Notes under the pieces: model-generated
Database searches by the model: none
What the model was told of the DNA's origin: nothing
The model's input: only the letters and a program-made list of their open reading frames with translations
NCBI GenBank assembly: GCA_964461135.1
Contig: CAYWTB010000118.1
Span: 1 to 12,636 of the forward strand
Source: RQOF01 sp964461135
GTDB lineage: Bacteria; Calditrichota; Calditrichia; RBG-13-44-9
Reading direction: 5' to 3'
Length of the DNA stretch: 12,636 nucleotides
Position numbers and translations under genes: made by a program
Part shown: positions 1 to 6,627 of the stretch, in pieces
How positions within the stretch are numbered: the first letter of the stretch is position 1
Layout: each line of letters starts with the position of its first letter

Positions 1-90
1 TCTACGTAGTGTAATTAATTCATGAACTGAGTCATTAACTAAGAAACGCGGCGGACAATCAGTGTATTGAAACAAATTAGGCACGGAAGA

Positions 91-1587
91 ATGAATTACA
101 TGGGCATTGATATAGGCACTAGCGGCTGCAAGGCTGTTGTGTTTGATGAAAACGGGCAACAGATTGCCATGGTTAACCGCGAATACGAGGTAATCTTTTC
201 TGATAATGGAGGTGCTGAGTTGGATTCTGATGAGGTGATCGAAAAGTGTTTTGAGGTTATTAAAGAATGCACAGGTTATGTTAAACCAGCCTCTATAAAA
301 GGTTTGGGCATTTCCAGTCAAGGTGAAGCTTTTACTGCCATTGGCCATAACAAAGAGACCCTATGTAATGCAATGATTTCCTCGGATATGAGATCTCAAA
401 CTTATGTTGATAGTTGGCCACGGGAATTCGGAGAAGAAAAACTTTACCAGATCACAGGACACACGGCCCATCCTTTGTTCACAGTATTCAAACTCCTCTG
501 GCTGAAAGATCATAAACCTGAAATATGGAACAAAACCAGATTTTTCTTGTGTTTTGAAGATCTTCTGCAGTTTCGGCTTGGACTTGAACCAGCAATTAGT
601 TGGTCGCTCGCAGGTCGCACGATGATGTTTGATGTTAGGAAACACAAATGGGATATGGATATTCTCAGTGCAGCAGGAGTGTTGCCAAAACAGCTAGCAA
701 AACCGTTTCCCTCAGGAAGCATGATAGGGAGGATTGATGCTAAAATTTCACGGGATCTCGGTCTATCGGAAAATGTTTTCGTGGTAACTGGAGGGCATGA
801 TCAACCCTGTAGTGCCTTGGGGGCTGGTGTTACTGAACCCGCCATGGCGATGTACGCTACGGGTACAGTAGAATGTATTACACCTGCTTTCAATGAGCCA
901 ATCTTTAGCGATGAGTTGCGTAAGAACAATCTCTGTACGTATGATTATACCATTAAAGACATGTATACAACTGTTGCTTTTAGTCTAACTGGCGGTAATA
1001 TTCTGAAATGGTTTCGAGACGAGTTTGGCGCGCAGGAAATTATCCAGGCCGAACGAACCGGAGAGAGCGCTTATGAACTTTTATTAAAAACAATTGGGAG
1101 TAAACCCTCGGGACTAATTGTGCTTCCATATTTTACACCTTCAGGTACTCCGTTCTTTGATACAGAGACAAAGGGAGCTATTTTCGGCTTACGGCTTTCA
1201 ACTCGTCGCGGAGAGTTTATTCGCGCTCTTCTGGAGGGTGTGGCTTTTGAAATGCGCCTTAATCTTGAAATTCTCGAAAATTCCGGCTATAAGATTACCG
1301 AATTGCGGTCGGTGGGTGGAGGAGCAAAATCGGCTATTTGGACACAGCTTAAATCTGATGTAATAGGCAAAAAAATCACAAACCTAAATGTAACAGAGGC
1401 TGGATGTCTTGGGGCAGCCATGCTTGCACGCTCAGTAGATACCGGAGAATCGGTTCGCGAGTTAGCTGCCAGGTGGGTTAGACCATTATCAGCTGTTTAT
1501 CCACAAGCTGAAAACAAAGGGTTGTATTCTGAAAGATTCAAACTTTATCGGAAACTTCATAGTACCGTTAGAGAGATTCCTCTTTAG
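91..1587 (+). CDS. FGGY-family carbohydrate kinase (xylulokinase-like)
   Basis: This is a cytoplasmic ATP-dependent sugar kinase of the FGGY family, probably phosphorylating a free ketose or related sugar for central metabolism. From ATG 91 it is 498 residues, normal for the family. The N-terminal actin-like half opens with the phosphate-binding motif GIDIGTSGCK (residues 5-14). The second half carries TGGHDQPCSALGAG, whose Asp237 matches the catalytic base. The nucleotide-binding glycine run GGGAK lies near residue 410. The open frame extends back to a TTG at 67, but family members start just before the GIDIGT strand, so ATG 91 (or ATG 100) is preferred; GGAAGA at 85-90 suits ATG 100 somewhat better. 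Where xylulokinases usually have an SGQMHG-type loop, this protein reads SSQGEAF (residues 75-81), so the substrate may not be xylulose. Kinase family is near certain; substrate is unknown. It is separated from the next gene by 215 bases and may be a separate transcription unit. Confidence 0.93.
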   Translation: MNYMGIDIGTSGCKAVVFDENGQQIAMVNREYEVIFSDNGGAELDSDEVIEKCFEVIKECTGYVKPASIKGLGISSQGEAFTAIGHNKETLCNAMISSDMRSQTYVDSWPREFGEEKLYQITGHTAHPLFTVFKLLWLKDHKPEIWNKTRFFLCFEDLLQFRLGLEPAISWSLAGRTMMFDVRKHKWDMDILSAAGVLPKQLAKPFPSGSMIGRIDAKISRDLGLSENVFVVTGGHDQPCSALGAGVTEPAMAMYATGTVECITPAFNEPIFSDELRKNNLCTYDYTIKDMYTTVAFSLTGGNILKWFRDEFGAQEIIQAERTGESAYELLLKTIGSKPSGLIVLPYFTPSGTPFFDTETKGAIFGLRLSTRRGEFIRALLEGVAFEMRLNLEILENSGYKITELRSVGGGAKSAIWTQLKSDVIGKKITNLNVTEAGCLGAAMLARSVDTGESVRELAARWVRPLSAVYPQAENKGLYSERFKLYRKLHSTVREIPL

Positions 1588-1678
1588 GTGCAACCCTGTG
1601 TTGTGAATCGAACATAGGATAAGAAATATAAGAAAACATGATTATGTCCTTTGCTCAGCTAATATTATTAAATTTCGT

Positions 1679-1700
1679 ATTATTACATAAATGTAATAAT
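1679..1700. promoter_or_regulatory. Perfect 10+10 bp palindrome, candidate operator
   Basis: ATTATTACAT (1679-1688) is followed by two bases and then its exact reverse complement ATGTAATAAT (1691-1700). No T-run follows, so it does not look like an intrinsic terminator. A two-fold symmetric site about 100 bases upstream of the hydrolase start is typical of a dimeric transcription factor operator. The regulator is not in the window, so its family is unknown. Confidence 0.5.
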
Positions 1701-1748
1701 CTCAGACTGTGCCGGTTCTCAAAAATTAAATTCTTATATCATTTCATT

Positions 1749-1775
1749 TTGCTAGATAGATTTTTAGAATAAAAT
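1749..1775 (+). promoter_or_regulatory. Weak sigma70-like promoter candidate
   Basis: TTGCTA (1749-1754) and TAAAAT (1770-1775) resemble -35 and -10 boxes, with a short 15-base spacer. The match is imperfect, and such boxes arise easily in AT-rich DNA. Its support comes mainly from position, between the palindrome and the ribosome-binding site of the 1803 gene. Confidence 0.25.
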
Positions 1776-1792
1776 TTGTGATCTTATATTGT

Positions 1793-1798
1793 AGGAGG
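1793..1798 (+). promoter_or_regulatory. Shine-Dalgarno site setting a GTG start at 1803
   Basis: A perfect AGGAGG sits four bases before GTG 1803. There is no in-frame ATG before the mature domain, so this site decides the start and preserves the signal peptide. A consensus site is notable because typical Bacteroidota mRNAs lack strong ones. Confidence 0.8.
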
Positions 1799-1802
1799 AA
1801 AA

Positions 1803-2915
1803 GTGAATTCTCACAATATTATTAGATATTTAGTCATTGCATTATCAGCAGCGGCACTATGCATTCAATTCTCAACCGCCCAGACTGCTCCTGAAAATCT
1901 TCTGCTTAGGGATTATAAACCCAAATCAATTTATAAAATTCCCACAACCTTTATTGCCAAAGCAAAATATACTGTAATCGATGTTCATTCCCACCCTTAT
2001 GCCCAAAGCCCTCAGGAGATTGACCAATGGGTAAAGAACATGTATGAGTGTAATATTGAAAAAACAATCATATTATCGCATGCAACGGGAGCAGAATTTG
2101 ATTCTATTTACGCACTCTATACAGGCTGCTTTCCTGATCGATTCGTAGTTTGGTGCGGGTTTGATTATACAGGATATGATCAACCTAGTTATGGACCTGA
2201 AGCAGTAGCTGAACTGGAAAGATGTTATAAAGTTGGGGCTCGTGGAGTTGGTGAATTAGGTGATAAAGGGAAAGGGCTATTTTATTGCAATCCCCCCGCA
2301 TATGGCATGCACCCGGATGATGCACGGATGGATCCATTGTTAGAAAAATGTGCTGAGCTGAGGATGCCAATAAACATCCATGTGGCTGAACCGATATGGA
2401 TGTATCAAAAGATGGATTCAACCAATGACGGACTGATGAATGCCTATACCTGGAGATTAGATAATCAACCCGATATTGTTGATCATAATGGTATGATTGA
2501 AATATTGGAACGAACAGTAAGACGCCACCCAAATACTATTTTCATTGCTTGCCACTTTGCAAATTGTTCTTATGATTTGAATCAGTTAGGCGGACTATTC
2601 GATAAATATTCTAATCTGTACGCTGACATCGCGGCCCGTTATGCTGAGACCGCACCAATTCCCCGTTTTGTAAAGAAATTCTACGAAAAATATCAGGAAC
2701 GTCTTTTATATGGTACTGATATGGGATTTGATAAAAATATGTATGAGATTACTTTCCGAATATTAGAAAGTACCGATGAGCATTTTTATGAAATTGATCA
2801 GTTTGGTTACCACTGGGCTTTAGATGGTTTTGATTTGGATGATGAAGTTTTAAAAAAGATTTACCGGGACAATGCCCTGAAAATATTAAACATTAGAAAT
2901 ACTTATCAGGATTAA
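1803..2915 (+). CDS. Exported amidohydrolase-superfamily metal hydrolase (A1)
   Basis: This is a metal-dependent hydrolase of the amidohydrolase 2 type (TIM-barrel), likely acting in the periplasm. The 370-residue product starts at GTG 1803. Residues 1-26 form a signal peptide with probable cleavage after S-T-A (26/27). The metal ligands can be followed in order: H62 and H64 in DVHSHP, H193 in INIHVAEP, H251 in IACHFANC and D306 in LYGTDMG. Strand 4 carries GVGELG, where A2 and A3 have VKVWK. The family includes lactonases, decarboxylases and amide or ester hydrolases, so the reaction cannot be named. The gene is a distant relative of A2 and A3, with similar but not identical ligand spacing. 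It lies 20 bases before A2, so the two are surely co-transcribed. Fold and export are well supported; substrate is unknown. Confidence 0.87.
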   Translation: MNSHNIIRYLVIALSAAALCIQFSTAQTAPENLLLRDYKPKSIYKIPTTFIAKAKYTVIDVHSHPYAQSPQEIDQWVKNMYECNIEKTIILSHATGAEFDSIYALYTGCFPDRFVVWCGFDYTGYDQPSYGPEAVAELERCYKVGARGVGELGDKGKGLFYCNPPAYGMHPDDARMDPLLEKCAELRMPINIHVAEPIWMYQKMDSTNDGLMNAYTWRLDNQPDIVDHNGMIEILERTVRRHPNTIFIACHFANCSYDLNQLGGLFDKYSNLYADIAARYAETAPIPRFVKKFYEKYQERLLYGTDMGFDKNMYEITFRILESTDEHFYEIDQFGYHWALDGFDLDDEVLKKIYRDNALKILNIRNTYQD

Positions 2916-2935
2916 TAAATAAAAGGAGTAAGAAA

Positions 2936-4042
2936 ATGTTTAAAAAAGTAAAACAAAATTATATTTTTTTAGTGGTATTTCTGTCCATCTGGGTTGTTTT
3001 TTCTGGTTGCGGGAAAGACCATTTTACGATGGACGATTTTGGGGATGTCATAAAGATCGATGCCCATCTCCACATCAATTCTGAAAATTCCGCTTTTATT
3101 GAACAGGCAATTGAGGATAATTTTAGACTTCTTACCATTAATGTGGATTATCCTGATTTTCCCCCTGTTGAAGAACAGTTAAAAATTACAATCGGACATT
3201 TGAACTCCTATCCAGACCGGGTTGCATTTGCTTCCACCTTTAAGATGGCAGGATGGGATAACACTGGGTGGCAAGAAAAGACTATCCAACATCTGGATAG
3301 TACATTTGATCAAGGTGCAATTGCGGTAAAAGTGTGGAAAAATATCGGCATGGAATTCAAAGATAAGAATGGGAATTTAGTCATGATTGATGATCCAAAA
3401 TTTGATCCAATCTTCTCGCATTTGTATAAAAAAGATATCCGTTTAATCGGACACATGGGTGAACCTAAAGACTGCTGGATGCCTATTGAGGAAATGATGG
3501 TCAATGGTGACAGAGAATATTTCAAAAACCATCCCCAATATTACATGTACTTGCATCCGGAAATGCCTTCCTATGAAGAACAAATGCAAGCCCGTGATCG
3601 GATGTTGGAAAGAAACCCTGATCTTAAGTTTATGGGTGCTCATCTTGCCAGTCTGGAATGGAGTGTGGATGAAATTGGCAAATTCTTAGACCGATTCCCC
3701 AATGCTGTGGTTGACCTTGCGGCACGTATGGGGCAAGTTCAATATCAATCCAGTAGAGATAGAGAAAAAGTGCGTCAATTTTTTACGAAATACCAAGATC
3801 GGGTATTATATGCAACTGACCTTACCCAGGAGCCAGATGCTGATCCCATTGAATTTAAAAAAGCTGTTCATGAAACGTGGTTGTCAGATTGGAAATACTT
3901 CAACACCGATTCTACTTTGACCGTTCCCGAACTGAATGATCCCTTTCAGGGTTTAGCGTTACCCAAAAGAGTCGTTGAGAAAATTTACAGAATCAATGCG
4001 AAAAAAGCGTTTCCAACTGCCTGGAAGCATCGCAATTTGTAA
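2936..4042 (+). CDS. Lipoprotein amidohydrolase (A2)
   Basis: This is a 368-residue amidohydrolase 2 type TIM-barrel hydrolase anchored as a lipoprotein. A hydrophobic N-terminus ends in a lipobox (FSGC, lipidated Cys25). Metal ligands are H44 and H46 in DAHLHIN, H173 in IGHMGEP, H236 in GAHLASLEW and D295 in YATDLT. K132 and K135 in AVKVWKN sit on the strand-4 segment, where some superfamily members carry an extra ligand. AAGGAG at 2923-2928 precedes the ATG. The gene aligns without gaps to the 6628 gene from IDAHLH to the C-terminus, roughly 60% identical by eye, with ligand spacings of 129, 63 and 59 residues in both. Lactone, ester or amide hydrolysis in the periplasm or at the outer membrane is the inference. 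The next open frame begins after 186 bases. Confidence 0.88.
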   Translation: MFKKVKQNYIFLVVFLSIWVVFSGCGKDHFTMDDFGDVIKIDAHLHINSENSAFIEQAIEDNFRLLTINVDYPDFPPVEEQLKITIGHLNSYPDRVAFASTFKMAGWDNTGWQEKTIQHLDSTFDQGAIAVKVWKNIGMEFKDKNGNLVMIDDPKFDPIFSHLYKKDIRLIGHMGEPKDCWMPIEEMMVNGDREYFKNHPQYYMYLHPEMPSYEEQMQARDRMLERNPDLKFMGAHLASLEWSVDEIGKFLDRFPNAVVDLAARMGQVQYQSSRDREKVRQFFTKYQDRVLYATDLTQEPDADPIEFKKAVHETWLSDWKYFNTDSTLTVPELNDPFQGLALPKRVVEKIYRINAKKAFPTAWKHRNL

Positions 4043-4228
4043 TTGAATTTTAAAGAGGTTTATATCGTGTTATCCGTATTAAAACATTTCAGTTCATGAT
4101 TGAGACCTTGCAATAGCCGGATGTCTCATGCGGTATCAAAATCTGGATTGGAAGTTCAGACTACAAAGGTTGTTTTTATCAAAATAACGACTAACCAAAA
4201 TTTAAAGTGCATATTTGATGGAGGAGTC
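4043..4228. other. 186-base spacer before the first GH36-like gene
   Basis: No convincing gene is present. The downstream frame is open back to a TTG at 4100, but that part (residues such as RPCNSRMSHAV) resembles neither a signal peptide nor the paralogue. A ten-codon frame from GTG 4067 after AGAGG is too short to claim. An imperfect hairpin (4117-4133; seven-base arms, one mismatch, TCT loop) is visible without a T-run. The spacer ends in the ribosome-binding site of the 4229 gene. Confidence 0.5.
4220..4226 (+). promoter_or_regulatory. Ribosome-binding site selecting ATG 4229
   Basis: GGAGGAG ends two bases before ATG 4229; counted as GGAGG, the spacing is four bases. It argues for ATG 4229 over the TTG at 4100, which has no comparable site. 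Confidence 0.7.
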
Positions 4229-6490
4229 ATGAAACGCTTTTTGGATATTTTTTTATTTATCCGTTATCTTTTTTTTGTTTTTTCTTCATGTCAAAAATCT
4301 CAAAAAGAGACCATTAAAGTCGCGGGTGAAAAAATTGCGTACGTAGGTTTATTGATTCTGACCTTTGTTTTTGCAGGATGTTCGGGTAGTGGCGGGCAAG
4401 ATATCATCCAGTTTAAGGTGAATGAGAATGGCAATGTTTCGTTTCGGAATTCTGAGATACAATTAAATTTCGACAACAAAATGCATGAAACTGTTTATCA
4501 GGGACCGGAGGCAGTTTCTTTGACAACAGCGGATTCCGGGCGGCCGTCGCACTTCATAGTTTTGAATGGTCAGGAAGTTACTGATTTTGAGATGGATCCG
4601 GCCACTGTAAAATGCACTGATATTCAAACCCAATTCGGGAAAGGGAAACGTCTTGTTTTAAAAGGCACAGCACCTGGGCCGGAAAATTGCCCGATTGAAA
4701 AAACACTAAATGTTGAACTCTACGAAAATTATCCTGATGCGGCACTCTCCTGGGCGGTCTATCATAATCTGGGAAATGCACAACTACACATCGACCGGGT
4801 ATACAGCGAGTTTCACCAGTTGGATGCGACACTGGCAGGTTCTGCCGAAAATCCCTGGGATTTCTGGTCTTTTCAGGGCAGTTCATTGGCTTGGGGGAAA
4901 GATTATATATTTCCTCTCAGGGCAAATTTTTTCAGTCAAAACTGGATGGGGGTACAGTCCCGCACCAAAGATGGCGGCGGAGTGCCGGTTATCGATTTGT
5001 GGACCCGAGAAAGCGGACTGGCCATTGCTCATCTGGAACCCAAACCCCAGCTGGTATCTCTTCCGGTAAAGGTAACACCAGCAAACAGGGTAGAAGTAGC
5101 TGTTGAGGAAGAAATAGACCGGCCGCTTGCTCCCGGTGAAAGTTTTGAGACTCTTAAAACGGTGATCATCGTTCACACGGGTGACTATTTTAATGCCCTG
5201 CGAACCTTTTCAAATTTAATGAATGCTCAGGGTATTCACATGCAGAAACCCTCACAGGAAGCCTATTCCGCCATCTGGTGCGGGTGGGGTTACCAGTCAG
5301 ATTTTACTGTGAAAGATATCCTGGGAACAATTCCAAAATTAAAAGAACTGGGTCTTCACTGGGTAGTCATTGACGATCGCTGGTTTGACCGTTACGGTGA
5401 CTGGAATGTGAGGAAAGAAAACTTTCCCGGTGGTGAAAAACAGATGAAAGAACTCGTCCGAACCCTGCATGAGCAAGGCTTTAACGTCAAAATCTGGTGG
5501 ACACCTACGAATGCGCAACGTGCCGGGGAGTTTGGTGACTGGCCATCTGTGACACCGGGTGCAGCAGAGGTGGTTAAACAGCATCCGGAATGGCTGGTGA
5601 TGGATAAGGATGGCAACTTCCCTACCGACAACCGAAAAATGTACAATTTGTGCCCATCGGTACCCGAAGTTCAGGAATATATTCGACAACTGACGGTGCG
5701 TTTTATAAAAGACTGGGATTTCGATGGCCATAAGCTGGATGCCTTCTGGACCGTTCCGCCCTGTTATAATCCTGCACATCATCACTCTTATCCCGGGCAA
5801 TCTCACGAAGACTTACCGATATTGTTGAAAATTATTTTTGAAACCACCCGCTCTCTAAAACCTAACAGCGTTACCGAGATCTGTAATTGCGGAACTGCTC
5901 AGGATTTTTATCAGGCGGCTTATATCGATCAACCGGTAACCGCGGATCCGATCAGCTCGGCGCAGGTGCGCCGCCGCATCAAAACCTTTAAAGCATTGAT
6001 GGATTCCCATGCCGCTGCCTATGCTGATCATGTGGAGCTTACCAGAATCGATACGGTTACCTGGAGGGAAACCGGTCAGGATTTTGCATCGGCAGTGGGA
6101 ACCGGCGCAGTAGTAGGTACCAAATTCACCTGGCCGGGTGGACCGGAAGATACCAGGCTCACGCCACAGAAAGAACAACACTGGAAGAAATGGATTTCCC
6201 TGTATAATGAAAAAATGTTGAGCAAAGACGAATATTTGAACCTGTATGACATTGCTTATGACAAACCGGAAACACACGTGATTCGCAAGGGTGATACGCT
6301 CTATTATGCCTTTTATGCAGACTCCTGGAATGAGGAGATTGAATTACGGGGTCTGGAGATGACAACCTATAAGGTTTATGATTATGTGAATCAACTTGAA
6401 CTGGGGGCCGTTTCCGGGCCTGTTGCTAAATTTTCTCCACATTTTGAAAATTATCTGCTGATTGAGTGTGTACCGCTGAAATCGGAATAA
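4229..6490 (+). CDS. GH36-like (alpha-galactosidase/melibiase-type) glycosidase lipoprotein (G1)
   Basis: This is a putative envelope glycoside hydrolase with the architecture of clan GH-D family 36: an N-terminal beta-sandwich (about residues 60-340), a catalytic TIM barrel (about 350-640) and a C-terminal beta domain. From ATG 4229 it has 753 residues. Asp504 in FDGHKLDAF matches the nucleophile position and Asp573 in VTADPISS the acid/base. The strand-1 motif reads VIDDRW (Asp382, Asp383), where family 36 normally has DDGW. The N-terminus is odd: one lipobox-like stretch ends FVFSSC (Cys21) and a second ends TFVFAGC (Cys51). A cysteine/histidine motif PPCYNPAHHH follows the nucleophile at 510-519, and EICNCGTA lies at 550-557. 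It is a clear paralogue of the 9260 gene. Sugar specificity cannot be read; alpha-galactosidase is only the family default. Confidence 0.82.
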   Translation: MKRFLDIFLFIRYLFFVFSSCQKSQKETIKVAGEKIAYVGLLILTFVFAGCSGSGGQDIIQFKVNENGNVSFRNSEIQLNFDNKMHETVYQGPEAVSLTTADSGRPSHFIVLNGQEVTDFEMDPATVKCTDIQTQFGKGKRLVLKGTAPGPENCPIEKTLNVELYENYPDAALSWAVYHNLGNAQLHIDRVYSEFHQLDATLAGSAENPWDFWSFQGSSLAWGKDYIFPLRANFFSQNWMGVQSRTKDGGGVPVIDLWTRESGLAIAHLEPKPQLVSLPVKVTPANRVEVAVEEEIDRPLAPGESFETLKTVIIVHTGDYFNALRTFSNLMNAQGIHMQKPSQEAYSAIWCGWGYQSDFTVKDILGTIPKLKELGLHWVVIDDRWFDRYGDWNVRKENFPGGEKQMKELVRTLHEQGFNVKIWWTPTNAQRAGEFGDWPSVTPGAAEVVKQHPEWLVMDKDGNFPTDNRKMYNLCPSVPEVQEYIRQLTVRFIKDWDFDGHKLDAFWTVPPCYNPAHHHSYPGQSHEDLPILLKIIFETTRSLKPNSVTEICNCGTAQDFYQAAYIDQPVTADPISSAQVRRRIKTFKALMDSHAAAYADHVELTRIDTVTWRETGQDFASAVGTGAVVGTKFTWPGGPEDTRLTPQKEQHWKKWISLYNEKMLSKDEYLNLYDIAYDKPETHVIRKGDTLYYAFYADSWNEEIELRGLEMTTYKVYDYVNQLELGAVSGPVAKFSPHFENYLLIECVPLKSE

Positions 6491-6627
6491 GCCGGAAAAA
6501 ACAAGTTTAGTTGCCAGAGCAAAAAGGGTCAGAAGTTATTTTACCTGGAGGAGGAGATAAACGGTCTTTTGATTCCTGTATTATGGCCATAAAAGAAGGT
6601 TTTTGAATAAATGCTGGTTATTACCAT
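6491..6627. other. 137-base spacer with orphan Shine-Dalgarno and mini-ORF
   Basis: The spacer contains a very strong purine-rich site (6547-6555) with no suitable start codon after it. It also holds a six-codon frame (6611-6631) ending in an ATGA overlap with the next gene. Another frame is open from about 6511 to the TGA at 6604-6606, including VILPGGGDKRSFDSC; it looks coding-like, but I cannot assign it to a family, and it is in frame with the next gene. Confidence 0.5.
6547..6555 (+). promoter_or_regulatory. Orphan Shine-Dalgarno-like sequence
   Basis: GGAGGAGGA is among the strongest ribosome-binding-like sites in the window, yet the nearest ATG (6583) is 27 bases away and leads to stop 6604. 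TTG 6569 gives only seven codons. It may be a relic of an older start for the downstream gene. Confidence 0.4.

Larger units (their letters stand above)
1588..1802. other. 215-base AT-rich intergenic region upstream of the hydrolase cluster
   Basis: This spacer has no convincing reading frame and is clearly richer in A+T than the flanking genes. It holds a perfect inverted repeat (1679-1700), a weak sigma70-like promoter match (1749-1775) and the ribosome-binding site of the next gene (1793-1798). I see no intrinsic terminator for the kinase gene. It is the best candidate for the main control region of the downstream genes. Confidence 0.6.

Noticed and set aside
1..66. Possible promoter or attachment site at the left edge, including the palindrome CTACGTAG at 2-9
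   Set aside because: An eight-base palindrome is expected by chance, and no paired promoter boxes are convincing in 66 bases.
67..90. TTG start giving eight extra residues to the kinase
   Set aside because: FGGY kinases begin just before the GIDIGT strand, and the ATG at 91 or 100 fits that better with GGAAGA just upstream.
4067..4099. Ten-codon frame from GTG 4067 with AGAGG upstream
   Set aside because: Too short and without any conservation evidence; likely chance.
4100..4228. N-terminal extension of G1 from TTG 4100
   Set aside because: The added 43 residues have no signal or domain character, there is no ribosome-binding site, and they would bury the leader. ATG 4229 has GGAGGAG in front.
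5339..5806. Reverse-strand frame of 155 residues inside G1
   Set aside because: It lies opposite the well-supported catalytic domain, and its translation shows no domain or leader; a shadow of the coding strand.
6511..6606. Open stretch including VILPGGGDKRSFDSC as a gene remnant
   Set aside because: It reads like protein, but it is about 30 codons without a start and matches no family I can name, so it is mentioned only in the spacer entry.
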